Origin: DATEDA01 sp035286595
GTDB lineage: Bacteria > Pseudomonadota > Gammaproteobacteria > Burkholderiales > SG8-39
Assembly: GCA_035286595.1 (NCBI GenBank)
Contig: DATEDA010000034.1
Coordinates: 1-43,891, forward strand
DNA: 43,891 nucleotides
Direction: 5' to 3'
The first letter of the stretch is position 1. Each line of letters starts with the position of its first letter. This document shows, piece by piece, positions 16,037-23,409 of this stretch. The translations under genes were made by a program, and so were the position numbers. The notes beneath the pieces were generated by a model that had not been told where the DNA came from, ran no database searches, and saw only the letters and a program-made list of their open reading frames with translations.

Positions 16037-17104
16037 TCACGGAACCAGGACCGCGCGGCGCTTGATGTCGCGGTGATGCACCGCCTCGAACACGCGGTTG
16101 ATGTCGGACAGGGGGTGGATCTCGACGAACGGCTTGACGTGCACTCTGCCGTCGAGCACGAGGTCGAGCGCCGCCGGGTAGAGCTCGGGCGGGCAGCCCC
16201 AGTTGCCGATGGCGCGGGCGTCGAAGGCCATGAGGTTCGAGAGCCGCACCTCGATCTTGTCCATCGTGAAGCCGACGACGCTGAGCGTTGCGCCGTGGAC
16301 GAGCAGGCCATAGGCGGTGAGCTGGCCCGCCGCAGTGCCGGAGCACTCGAAGATCACCCACTCGGTCGAGGCGAGCCCGTGCTGCTTCGCGAACGCGTTG
16401 ATCGCCGCCTTCAGGGCCTTGCCGTCCTGCGTGCGCGCGTCGAGCGTCAGCGCCGCGCCGTGCTTGCCGATGGTCGCGAGCTTCTCGGCCTCCACGTCGA
16501 TCGCGACGACCTTCGCGCCGAACGCGTTGGCCACCTGGATGCAATAGCCGCCGACCCCGCCCGCGCCGACGACGATCGCGAGCGAGCCGGGGGTGACGCC
16601 GGCCCGAACGACGGCCTGATACGGCGTGGTGAGCGCGTCGGCGACCACCGACACTTCGGCGAGCGACAGCCCCGCCTTGGCGAGACGCGCCGCGTCGACC
16701 GGACAGAGCCCGCGGGCGGGCACGACGATGTGCGACGCGAAACCGCCCTGGATGTCATTGCCGGGCATCTTCTGGTTGCGACAGATGTTCGGGCGGCCGC
16801 GGCGGCACGGCTCGCACTCGCCGCAGGGGATCACGGCGGGGACGATGACCGCGCGCCCGGTCCAGTCCTTGGCGCCGTCGCCCGCCGCCACCACGTGGCC
16901 CGCCACCTCGTGGCCGAGCGCGAGCGGAAGCGGATGGTTGAGGCGGACGCCGTCGTAGAAATAGCCGAGATCGGTGTGGCAGACGCCGCAGCCGGCGATC
17001 TCGACCGCCACCTCGCCGGGGGCGAGCGGCAGGGGATCGAACCCGGCTTGGACCATCGGCGCCTTGGGCGCCGTCATCAGCCAGCGGTGGGCGGCCAGGG
17101 CCAT
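16037..17104 (-). CDS. had: 6-hydroxycyclohex-1-ene-1-carbonyl-CoA dehydrogenase
   Basis: This 355-residue zinc-type medium-chain dehydrogenase has the catalytic zinc motif CGVCHTD at 39-45, GHE at 64-66, structural-zinc cysteines C94, C97, C100 and C108, and the NAD-binding loop GAGGVGG at about 180-186. GNDIQGGFASHIVVPARGLCPVD is typical of the benzoyl-CoA pathway enzyme. It oxidises the hydroxyl introduced by Dch to 6-oxocyclohex-1-ene-1-carbonyl-CoA. It is the first gene of the leftward operon, so its upstream region carries the operon's control. Confidence 0.9.
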   Translation of the reverse strand: MALAAHRWLMTAPKAPMVQAGFDPLPLAPGEVAVEIAGCGVCHTDLGYFYDGVRLNHPLPLALGHEVAGHVVAAGDGAKDWTGRAVIVPAVIPCGECEPCRRGRPNICRNQKMPGNDIQGGFASHIVVPARGLCPVDAARLAKAGLSLAEVSVVADALTTPYQAVVRAGVTPGSLAIVVGAGGVGGYCIQVANAFGAKVVAIDVEAEKLATIGKHGAALTLDARTQDGKALKAAINAFAKQHGLASTEWVIFECSGTAAGQLTAYGLLVHGATLSVVGFTMDKIEVRLSNLMAFDARAIGNWGCPPELYPAALDLVLDGRVHVKPFVEIHPLSDINRVFEAVHHRDIKRRAVLVP

Positions 17105-17162
17105 GCATTCCCCTCCTCCGGTAGGGCTCCTGGCGAACGATTTCTTGGTATGGGCGCCGGGC

Positions 17163-17191
17163 TTGACGCCGGCTCGGCGCTAATTTAGTAT
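17163..17191 (+). promoter_or_regulatory. Sigma-70-like promoter towards korA
   Basis: TTGACG (17163-17168) and TAGTAT (17186-17191) are separated by 17 bases, a good match to a sigma-70 promoter reading right. Transcription would start near 17198, leaving a leader of roughly 165 bases before korA. The -10 hexamer lies inside the palindrome at 17181-17206, so a bound repressor would block it. Confidence 0.5.
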
Positions 17192-17206
17192 TACGGTACC
17201 AAATTA
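17181..17206. promoter_or_regulatory. AT-rich palindrome, probable operator between had and kor operons
   Basis: TAATTTAGTA (17181-17190) and TACCAAATTA (17197-17206) are inverted repeats matching at 9 of 10 positions with a 6-base centre. It is the most AT-rich stretch of this intergenic region, in otherwise very G+C-rich DNA. The size suits a dimeric TetR- or MarR-type regulator. It lies between the two operons and over the korA-directed -10, so it may control both. The protein that binds is not in the window. Confidence 0.55.
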
Positions 17207-17216
17207 CAACAATCGC

Positions 17217-17270
17217 GTCAACCCCCACGACGGGCCCATCTTGGGCGCGGTCGAAACGGTGGGGGTTGAC
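17217..17270. repeat. Perfect 12-bp inverted repeat in the kor leader
   Basis: GTCAACCCCCAC (17217-17228) and GTGGGGGTTGAC (17259-17270) are exact reverse complements separated by 30 bases. Inside the spacer, GCCCA-TCT-TGGGC can form a smaller nested hairpin. If transcription starts near 17198, this makes a strong stem in the korA leader RNA. It could be an RNA control element or two halves of a protein-binding site. The right arm overlaps an FNR-like box. Confidence 0.6.
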
Positions 17271-17279
17271 CAATCTCAA
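17266..17279. promoter_or_regulatory. FNR-like box between had and kor operons
   Basis: TTGACCAATCTCAA contains the core TTGA-N6-TCAA exactly. Read left, CAAGAT (17243-17238) is at the class II -10 position, giving a start near 17231 and placing the palindrome at 17181-17206 just downstream as a possible roadblock. Read right, AACACT (17302-17307) is a weaker -10. An FNR-type activator (AcpR) together with a repressor (BzdR) is known for the Azoarcus bzd promoter, so the layout is plausible. Confidence 0.45.
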
Positions 17280-17364
17280 ACCAGGGAGCCGGCGCGCGGA
17301 GAACACTCTCCCCGCCGGGAAGTGAACCGGGGATTTCGCTCCCGGGTTGAGGAAGGAGAGACGA

Positions 17365-19110
17365 ATGACCGACCTCCGGGCAACCGCTGCGACGCCGCGA
17401 GCGAGCGTCTCGCTCGCGCTCTGCGGCTCCGGGGGGGCCGGAGTGATGACCGCCGGCAACATGCTGCTCGACGCGGCTGCGAAGGCCGGCTGGTACGGGC
17501 TCATGGTGCGGTCGAGCGGCCCGCAGATCCGCGGGGGCGAGGCCGCCGCGCTGCTGCGGTTCGGCACCGACGCGATCGATTGCCTCGACGACCGCTTCGA
17601 CGCGCTGGTCGTGATCGACTGGCAGAACATCCACCGCTTCGCCGACGAGATCCCGCTCGACGGCGCGAGCCTGATCGTCGCCGATCCCGACCAGGGCGAG
17701 CCGCCCGAGGCGTACCTCGCGTGCGGCGCGCGCCACGCGAAGCTCCCGATGAAGCAGCTCGCGAAGGCCTTCCCGGGGAGCTGGCCGAACATGGTCGCGC
17801 TCGGGCTCGCGGCGGGGCTGATCGGTGTGCCGGCCGAAACCGTGAGGCAGGTCGTCACGCGATCCCTCAAGAAGGCCGGCGACGCGCTCGCGGCGAGCCT
17901 CGCCGCGATCGAGGCCGGCATCGAGGCCGCACGCGAGATCGGCGCCGGGCTCGAGCTCGCCGCGCCGCCCGCGCGGACCGCGTCGCGCTGGCTCGTCAGC
18001 GGCAACGAGGCCGCCGGCTTCGGCGCGATCCGCGGCGGCGTGCGGTTCGTCGCCGCCTATCCGATCACGCCGGCGACCGAGCTCCTCGAATGGCTCGCCC
18101 CGGCGCTGCCGAAGGTCGGCGGGGTGCTGGTGCAGGCCGAGGACGAGCTCGCGTCGATCAACATGGCGATCGGCGCCTCCTACGGCGGCGTGCCGTCGCT
18201 CACCGCCACGGCTGGTCCCGGCCTGTCGCTGATGACCGAGGCGCTGGGCCTGAGCGTCGCGGCGGAGGTGCCGATCGTGGTCGTCGACGTCATGCGCGGC
18301 GGGCCCTCGACCGGCATCCCCGCGAAGAGCGAGCAGAGCGACCTCTCGATCGCGCTGTGGGGCCTGCACGGCGATGCGCCGCGGATCGTGGTCGCGCCCA
18401 ACTCGGTCGCGGACTGCCTCGCCACCACCCAGTGGGCGGTGCACCTCGCGGAGCGCCTCCAGGCGCCCGCGATCGTGCTCTCGGATCAGTTCCTCGGCCA
18501 GGCGCGCGCCGTGGCCGATCGCCCGGCCGACGTCGCGTTCATCGGCGAGCGGCTCAAGGCCACCGCCAGCGGCGACGGGTACCAGCGCTACGCGATCACC
18601 GAGTCGGGCGTCTCCCCCATGGCGATCCCGGGCACTCCCGGCCTCGCCTACACCGCCGACGGGCTGGAGCACAACGAACTCGGCATCCCGTCGAGCGGCG
18701 CGGCCGATCACCGGGCCCAGCTCGCCAAGCGCGAGCGCAAGCTCGTGGCGCACGACTACGGCACGCAGTGGGCGGACATCGAAGGGGAGGGCGAGCTCGC
18801 CGTCCTCACGTTCGGCTCGTGCACGGGACCGGTGCGGGAGGCGCTCGCGCGCGCGAAAGCGGACGGCGTCGACGTCCGGCTCGTGTCGATGCGGCTGCTT
18901 GCGCCGGCCCGTCCCAAGCTGCTCGCGGCCGCGCTCGACGGCGTCGGGCGGGTGCTCGTCGTGGAGCAGAACCACGGCGGGCAGTTCTTCCGCTACCTGC
19001 GCGCCGAGTTCGACCTCCCGGGGGAGGTGGCGAGCTACCGGCACCCCGGGCCGCTGCCGATCCGGCCGGACGAGATCCACAAGCGGGTGCTCGAATGGAG
19101 CCGCCCATGA
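17365..19110 (+). CDS. korA: 2-oxoglutarate:ferredoxin oxidoreductase, fused gamma-alpha subunit
   Basis: ATG 17365 follows a strong GGAAGGAGAG ribosome site and gives 581 residues. Residues about 15-195 are the gamma domain (LALCGSGGAGVMTAGNMLLDA, then RSSGPQIRGGEAAALLRFG). The rest is the alpha subunit (GNEAAGFGAIRGGVRFVAAY, PITPATELLEWL, TATAGPGLSLMTEALGL). This gamma-alpha fusion is the KorA arrangement. In Thauera KorAB oxidises 2-oxoglutarate and reduces the ferredoxin that feeds benzoyl-CoA reductase. The divergent bcr operon fits that role strongly. A 2-oxoacid enzyme with another substrate cannot be excluded from sequence alone. Confidence 0.88.
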   Translation: MTDLRATAATPRASVSLALCGSGGAGVMTAGNMLLDAAAKAGWYGLMVRSSGPQIRGGEAAALLRFGTDAIDCLDDRFDALVVIDWQNIHRFADEIPLDGASLIVADPDQGEPPEAYLACGARHAKLPMKQLAKAFPGSWPNMVALGLAAGLIGVPAETVRQVVTRSLKKAGDALAASLAAIEAGIEAAREIGAGLELAAPPARTASRWLVSGNEAAGFGAIRGGVRFVAAYPITPATELLEWLAPALPKVGGVLVQAEDELASINMAIGASYGGVPSLTATAGPGLSLMTEALGLSVAAEVPIVVVDVMRGGPSTGIPAKSEQSDLSIALWGLHGDAPRIVVAPNSVADCLATTQWAVHLAERLQAPAIVLSDQFLGQARAVADRPADVAFIGERLKATASGDGYQRYAITESGVSPMAIPGTPGLAYTADGLEHNELGIPSSGAADHRAQLAKRERKLVAHDYGTQWADIEGEGELAVLTFGSCTGPVREALARAKADGVDVRLVSMRLLAPARPKLLAAALDGVGRVLVVEQNHGGQFFRYLRAEFDLPGEVASYRHPGPLPIRPDEIHKRVLEWSRP

Positions 19111-19949
19111 CCACGGCGACCGCGGAAAGCGCCGCGACGCTCGCGCCGCAGGCGTACAAGTCCGAGTACAAGCCGATCTGGTGCCCGGGGTGCGGGGACT
19201 ACTCGGTGCTGTCCGCGTTCACGAAAGCGTTCGCGGCGCTCGGGCTCAAGCCCGAGGAGCTCGTGGTCGTGTCCGGCATCGGCTGCTCGTCGCGGATCCC
19301 GGCGTACCTCACGAGCTACGGCTTTCACGGCGTGCACGGGCGCGCGCTCGCCGCCGCGACCGGGCTCAAGCTCGCGCGGCCCGATCTCACCGTCGTCGTC
19401 GCCGGCGGCGACGGCGACGGGTACTCGATCGGCGGCAACCATTTCCTGCACGCCTGCCGGCGCAACGTCGACCTGACCTACGTCGTCATGGACAACCACG
19501 TGTACGGCATGACGAAGGGGCAGCCGTCGCCGACGACCGAGCCGGACTGGGTCTCCAAGCTCTCGCCCGCCGGCACCGGCGTGCGGGTGTTCCATCCGCT
19601 CGTCATCGCGCTCGCCGCCGGCGCGAACTTCATCGCGCGGGCGTTCTCCGGCGATCCGAACGGCCTCGCGGCGATTCTCGCCGAGGCGATCCGCGCGCCG
19701 GGGTTCTCGTTCGTCGAGGTGCTGAGCCCGTGCGTGACGTACCGGCCCGAGCAGCGCGAGTGGAAGCGCGAGGTCCGGCCGGCACCGGTCGGATCGACCG
19801 ACGATCCCGCGCGGGCCGCGCGGCGGATCCTGACCGACGACGGCTTCAACATCGGTGTCCTCTATCGCGGCAATCGCAGGCCGTACCAGCCGCCGATCGG
19901 GAAGAGCACGGCCGGCGTCGCCGACCTGGAGAAGGGGTTCGAGCGATGA
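19107..19949 (+). CDS. korB: 2-oxoglutarate:ferredoxin oxidoreductase, beta subunit
   Basis: The 280-residue TPP-binding subunit starts at ATG 19107, overlapping the korA stop (ATGA). C26 and C29 (WCPGCGDY), C60 (GIGCSSR) and C209 (LSPCVTY) are the expected four ligands of its [4Fe-4S] cluster. GDGDGYSIGGNHFLHACRRN and the following MDNHVYGMTKGQPSPT form the thiamine diphosphate/magnesium site. It passes electrons to ferredoxin. The next gene overlaps its stop. Confidence 0.9.
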   Translation: MTTATAESAATLAPQAYKSEYKPIWCPGCGDYSVLSAFTKAFAALGLKPEELVVVSGIGCSSRIPAYLTSYGFHGVHGRALAAATGLKLARPDLTVVVAGGDGDGYSIGGNHFLHACRRNVDLTYVVMDNHVYGMTKGQPSPTTEPDWVSKLSPAGTGVRVFHPLVIALAAGANFIARAFSGDPNGLAAILAEAIRAPGFSFVEVLSPCVTYRPEQREWKREVRPAPVGSTDDPARAARRILTDDGFNIGVLYRGNRRPYQPPIGKSTAGVADLEKGFER

Positions 19950-20554
19950 GCGCGAAGAAGGCGCCCGCAAAGGCGGGCGCAGCGCCGAAGGGCAAAGCGC
20001 GGCCGCCGCAGCTCCGCGTCGTGAAGGCCGCGCGCCCGAGCGCCGCGGCGGTCCGCACCATGAACGAGCTGATGGCCTATGCCTACGCGCTCGAGCTCGA
20101 GGCCTCGGAGCGCTACGCCGAGTTCGCCGAGGCGATGGCGGCGCACAACAACCGCGAGGTCGCGGAGCTCTTCCGCAAGCTCGCGCGGATCGAGCATCGC
20201 CACGCCGAGCAGGTGCTCGAGGACATGGGCTGGGCCGAGCCGCCCGCACCCCCTTCCGCCGGTTACCGGTGGGAGGGGCCCGAGGGGCCGGAGACCGCGG
20301 ACGTCACCGCGCTCCACTACCTCATGCAGCCGTACCATGTGCTCGAGCTCGCGCTGCACAACGAGCGGCGCGCGCACCGGTTCTTTACCGCGCTCGCGAA
20401 AGCGGCGACGACCGACAGGATTCGCCGCGCGGCGCTCGGGATGGCGGCGGAGGAGGCGGAGCACGTGCGCCTGATCGAGGACTGGATGAAGCGCGTGCCG
20501 CCGCCGGAGCCGCACTGGGACCTCGATCCGGATCCGCCCCGGTACGCGGATTGA
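19946..20554 (+). CDS. Ferritin-like/rubrerythrin-type di-iron protein
   Basis: The 202-residue protein starts at ATG 19946, overlapping the korB stop (ATGA). After a basic alanine/lysine-rich tail of about 35 residues comes a four-helix bundle with repeated glutamate and ExxH motifs: ELEASERYAEFAEAM, ARIEHRHAEQVLEDMG, LHNERRAHRFFTAL and AAEEAEHVRLIEDWM. These fit the di-iron site of rubrerythrin-like proteins. No rubredoxin-type CxxC domain is present, so it is an erythrin/ferritin-like form. Translational coupling to korAB suggests it protects the oxygen-labile KorAB/ferredoxin/Bcr system from peroxide or oxygen. Confidence 0.75.
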   Translation: MSAKKAPAKAGAAPKGKARPPQLRVVKAARPSAAAVRTMNELMAYAYALELEASERYAEFAEAMAAHNNREVAELFRKLARIEHRHAEQVLEDMGWAEPPAPPSAGYRWEGPEGPETADVTALHYLMQPYHVLELALHNERRAHRFFTALAKAATTDRIRRAALGMAAEEAEHVRLIEDWMKRVPPPEPHWDLDPDPPRYAD

Positions 20555-20559
20555 AGCCG

Positions 20560-21039
20560 ATGGAAGTGCTGCTGCCCAAGGGCTGGGCGCCGCCGATCGG
20601 TTACGCGAACGGCATCGCGGCGCAGCCCGGCCGCATCGTGTTCGTCGCCGGGCAGGTCGGCTGGGACGAACGGCAGCAGTTCCAGTCCGCCGAGCTCGTG
20701 CCGCAGTTCGAGCAGGCGCTGAGGAACGTGCTCGGCGTGCTCGCGGAGGCCGGCGGCAAGCCCGAGCACATCTGCCGCATGACCGCGTACTGCTGTGACA
20801 AACCCGCCTATCTCGCCGCGCGCCCGCAGCTCGGCAGGATCTGGCGCGCGCTGATCGGCAAGCACTTTCCGGCCATGAGCATGATCTTCGTGTCCGACCT
20901 GCTCGACAGTCCGGGGAAGATCGAGCTCGAGGCGACGGCAATCGTGCCTAGGGCGAGGGGCCGTCCGGTGAAGAAGCGCGCCGAGCGAGCCAGGCCGCGC
21001 GGGACGGGCCGCCGTCGTCGAGATAGCGGCGCACGGTAA
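20560..21039 (+). CDS. RidA/YjgF/Rid-family protein with atypical C-terminal tail
   Basis: The 159-residue protein starts at ATG 20560, five bases after the ferritin-like gene. It has the Rid fold: GIAAQPGRIVFVAGQVGWDE, PQFEQALRNVLGVLAEAGG, EHICRMTAYCCDKPAY, and FPAMSMIFVSDLLDSPGKIELEATAIV split over two strands. Rid proteins normally end about there (near 130 residues). Here about 30 arginine-rich residues follow, and that tail is encoded antisense to what looks like a degraded antitoxin gene. The typical Rid catalytic arginine region is replaced by MIFVSDLLDSPG, so it may not be a canonical imine deaminase. Fourth gene of the kor operon. Confidence 0.72.
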   Translation: MEVLLPKGWAPPIGYANGIAAQPGRIVFVAGQVGWDERQQFQSAELVPQFEQALRNVLGVLAEAGGKPEHICRMTAYCCDKPAYLAARPQLGRIWRALIGKHFPAMSMIFVSDLLDSPGKIELEATAIVPRARGRPVKKRAERARPRGTGRRRRDSGAR

Positions 21040-21175
21040 GCAATCCCTCGAACCCGCGCGCGATCATGATCTCCAGCGGTCGCGCCCCCAGGCGCCGGTT
21101 CGACGCTCTTACCCAGCCGTAGGCCAGGTCCCGATCGTGGGGAAAGAGGATCCGCAGCGACGTCCGATCAGAGGG
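20948..21175 (-). pseudogene. Remnant of a DUF2384 (MbcA/ParS/Xre)-type antitoxin gene
   Basis: The minus strand is open for 75 codons with no ATG or GTG near its upstream end. It encodes a patch reading RDLAYGWVRASNRRLGARP, LEIMIARGFEGLL and TVRRYLDDGG. The spacing of WV, N, G and P, then LE-M--G and VR-YL, resembles the C-terminal toxin-binding DUF2384 domain. The N-terminal helix-turn-helix half is missing and the frame is closed by TAA at 21176-21178. It starts 13 bases after the ccmI stop and overlaps the end of the rid gene on the other strand. The resemblance is by eye; a chance match is possible. Confidence 0.42.
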
Positions 21176-21190
21176 TTATCTGATGCCGGG

Positions 21191-22420
21191 TCAGCGCAAT
21201 TCGGTGTCGATGACGACTGCGACGCCGGTCGCACCGACCTTCACCGGTTTCGAGAGCCCCTGGAGATCGCCGCTCTGCGGCGTGGCGTTGCCAGAGCGCG
21301 AGACGCGCGCGCCGACGACCACTTCGGCGAAGCCCGAGAGCTTCAGGTTCGGCGCCATCGCCATCGAGTCGTCGAGCGTGAAGTCGAGCGGCAGGTCCTT
21401 GACCTGCTTGCGCAGCACCGCGAGCGGCAGCGGCGGGCCGCTCGCCGCGCGAGCGAAGATGAACACGGTGTCGGTCGGCGCGGTGTTCGCGGCGAGCCCC
21501 TGCGCGAGGCTCACTTGGCCGGCGACCTTCGCACTTGCCGCGGCAGCGGCGGCCTTCGGCGCGGCCGCGGGCTTTGCGCCGGCGAGCTCGCGCGCCTCCG
21601 CGATGCTCGCGTCGACCGAACGCCCGACCTCGGAGTCCCCGGGCACCACGCGCCTGAGCCGTTCCCAGTAGGCGATCGCGCGGCCGTAGTCCTTGCGCCC
21701 GAACGCCGCCGTGCCGGCAAGAGCGAGCGCCTTCCAGTGCTCCGGATCGATCTCGAGCGCCCGCTGCACGAGCTCGAGCGGCTGTCCCTGGAGGCTCCGT
21801 CCCTGGGTCACGGCGAGGGCGTCGGCGTAGTCGGCGAGGAGATCGGCGTCGCGGGGCACCAGCGCCGCCGCGCGCTCGTAGGCGCGGACCGCCTCGGGAT
21901 ACCGGCTCATGACGTAGTACGAGCGGGCGAGCAGCGTCCACCCTTGCGCGTCGTCGGGATTCTTCTCGACGTGCGCCGCGAGCTTCGCCACCATCCCCTC
22001 GAGCTGCTCCGGCGTGACCTCGTGCCGCGGCCCCGACGCGCCCGGCGCTTGCGCCAGGAGCGCGCCAGGGCTGCCGACCGTGACGTAGAGCGCGACGGCC
22101 GCGACCGGAATGACGACGCCGAGGATCGCGGCCGTCCATGCGCTCGCCGCCGGCGGGGAGGCGGTGCCGGCCAGCTCGCCCGGCTTCACCTCATCGAGCA
22201 CGCGGCGCTCGAGCTCGAGCTTCGCCTGCTCATACCGTTCCTGCGTGAGCGTGCCGCGGGCGAGGTCAGCCGCGAGCTCCGCGACCTGGTCCCGGAGCAC
22301 CGCCAGGTTCGTGGCTTCGGGGTCGGGGCTCACGCGCTCGCGGCGCGCGAGCAACGGCACGAGCACCCACGCGACCGCCACGGCGAGCATCGCGGCGGCG
22401 ACGACGAGAAACGCGATCAC
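21191..22420 (-). CDS. ccmI: Cytochrome c maturation protein CcmI
   Basis: Read from GTG 22420, which overlaps the ccmH stop (GTGA), the protein has 409 residues. It has an N-terminal membrane helix (IAFLVVAAAMLAVAVAWVLV), a cytoplasmic coiled loop (residues about 30-75), a second helix near 95-115, then TPR repeats (NPDDAQGWTLLARSYYVMSRY, YPEAVRAYERAAALVPRDAD). A C-terminal beta domain follows (TVFIFARAASGPPLPLAVLRK). CcmI delivers apocytochrome c to the CcmF/H heme ligation complex. It is last in the operon. Confidence 0.88.
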   Translation of the reverse strand: MIAFLVVAAAMLAVAVAWVLVPLLARRERVSPDPEATNLAVLRDQVAELAADLARGTLTQERYEQAKLELERRVLDEVKPGELAGTASPPAASAWTAAILGVVIPVAAVALYVTVGSPGALLAQAPGASGPRHEVTPEQLEGMVAKLAAHVEKNPDDAQGWTLLARSYYVMSRYPEAVRAYERAAALVPRDADLLADYADALAVTQGRSLQGQPLELVQRALEIDPEHWKALALAGTAAFGRKDYGRAIAYWERLRRVVPGDSEVGRSVDASIAEARELAGAKPAAAPKAAAAAASAKVAGQVSLAQGLAANTAPTDTVFIFARAASGPPLPLAVLRKQVKDLPLDFTLDDSMAMAPNLKLSGFAEVVVGARVSRSGNATPQSGDLQGLSKPVKVGATGVAVVIDTELR

Positions 22421-22875
22421 GGCTCCTCTTTCGCGGCGAGGAGACGCTCGGCCCGTTCGCGCTCTTCCGCGGTGAGCGGTGGCGCGTGGACCTGCCGGCG
22501 CGCGCGCAACGCTCGCGCGAGCGTCCAGAACCCGGCGAGCACGAGGAGCGCCGGACCGAGCCACAGCAGCAGGGTGGCGGCCTTGAACGGCGGGCGGTAC
22601 AGCACGAAGTCGCCGTAGCGGGTCACCATGAAGTCCACGATCTCGTCGTCGCTCCTGCCCGCGGCGATCTGCTCGCGGATCTGGCGCCGCAGATCCACCG
22701 CGAGCTCGGCGTTCGACTCGGCGATCGACTGGTTCTGGCAGACGAGGCAGCGCAGCTCGTTCGCGAGCTGCACTGCGCGCCCCGCGGCGATCGGATCGCT
22801 CTCCGTCGGCTGCGCCTCGTTCGCCGCCGCGATGAACGGCGTGAGCGCGACGAGGAGGATCGCGACGAGCTTCAC
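22417..22875 (-). CDS. ccmH: Cytochrome c maturation protein CcmH
   Basis: The 152-residue protein starts at GTG 22875, overlapping the ccmG stop (GTGA). A signal peptide (KLVAILLVALTPFIAAANEA) is followed by LRCLVCQNQSIAESNAELA, in which C43 and C46 form the redox CxxC that reduces apocytochrome cysteines. RYGDFVLYRPPFKAATLLLW leads into a single C-terminal membrane helix. This is the short CcmH form, with CcmI encoded separately. Confidence 0.92.
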   Translation of the reverse strand: MKLVAILLVALTPFIAAANEAQPTESDPIAAGRAVQLANELRCLVCQNQSIAESNAELAVDLRRQIREQIAAGRSDDEIVDFMVTRYGDFVLYRPPFKAATLLLWLGPALLVLAGFWTLARALRARRQVHAPPLTAEERERAERLLAAKEEP

Positions 22876-23399
22876 GGCTTCTGCAGCTCGCGCACGAGCG
22901 GCAGGATCTTCTTCTCCAGCGCCTCGTGCGTGACCGGCCCGATGTGCTTCTGCCGGATCATGCCGCCCCTGTCGATCACGAACGTCTCCGGGACGCCGTA
23001 GACGCCATAGTCGATGCCGACCCGGCCGTCGGGATCGCTCACCGAGAGCGCGTACGGGTCGCCGAAAGCTTTCAGCAACGCCTTCGCCGCCTCGGGCTTG
23101 TCCTTGTAGTTGAAGCCGACCAGGGGCACGGTCCGCGTCTTGGCGAGCCCGACGAGCACCGGCAGCTCGTCGCGGCACGGCGCGCACCACGACGCCCAGA
23201 CGTTCAGCAGCCACACCTGGCCGAGCATGTCCTCGCGCGCGAACTGCTTCTCCGGCGCATGGAGCTGCGCGAGCCGGAAGCTGGGGGCGGGCTTGCCGAC
23301 GAGCGGCGAGGGCACCTCGCGCGGGTTCAGGCTCAGGCCGACGAAGAGGAAGCCGGCGAGCGCCACGAAGATGCCGAGGGGGATCAGGAACCGGTTCAT
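22872..23399 (-). CDS. ccmG: Thiol:disulfide interchange protein CcmG/DsbE
   Basis: The 175-residue membrane-anchored thioredoxin-fold protein has an N-terminal helix (FLIPLGIFVALAGFLFVGL), the active site WASWCAPCRDE with C72 and C75, and VYGVPETFVIDRGG containing the cis-proline. It keeps apocytochrome c thiols reduced in the periplasm for heme attachment. It begins 10 bases after ccmF and overlaps ccmH. Confidence 0.93.
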   Translation of the reverse strand: MNRFLIPLGIFVALAGFLFVGLSLNPREVPSPLVGKPAPSFRLAQLHAPEKQFAREDMLGQVWLLNVWASWCAPCRDELPVLVGLAKTRTVPLVGFNYKDKPEAAKALLKAFGDPYALSVSDPDGRVGIDYGVYGVPETFVIDRGGMIRQKHIGPVTHEALEKKILPLVRELQKP

Positions 23400-23409
23400 C
23401 GCGCGCTCG

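Noticed and set aside
17241..19949. A 902-codon frame beginning opposite the real korA phase
   Set aside because: Only its last part (from 19107) has KorB motifs; the rest is a low-complexity arginine/alanine shadow of korA, typical of high-G+C DNA.
20254..20290. GGTGGGAGGGGCC stretch as a second copy of the REP-like element
   Set aside because: It lies inside the ferritin-like coding sequence and lacks the paired arms of the element before ccmA.
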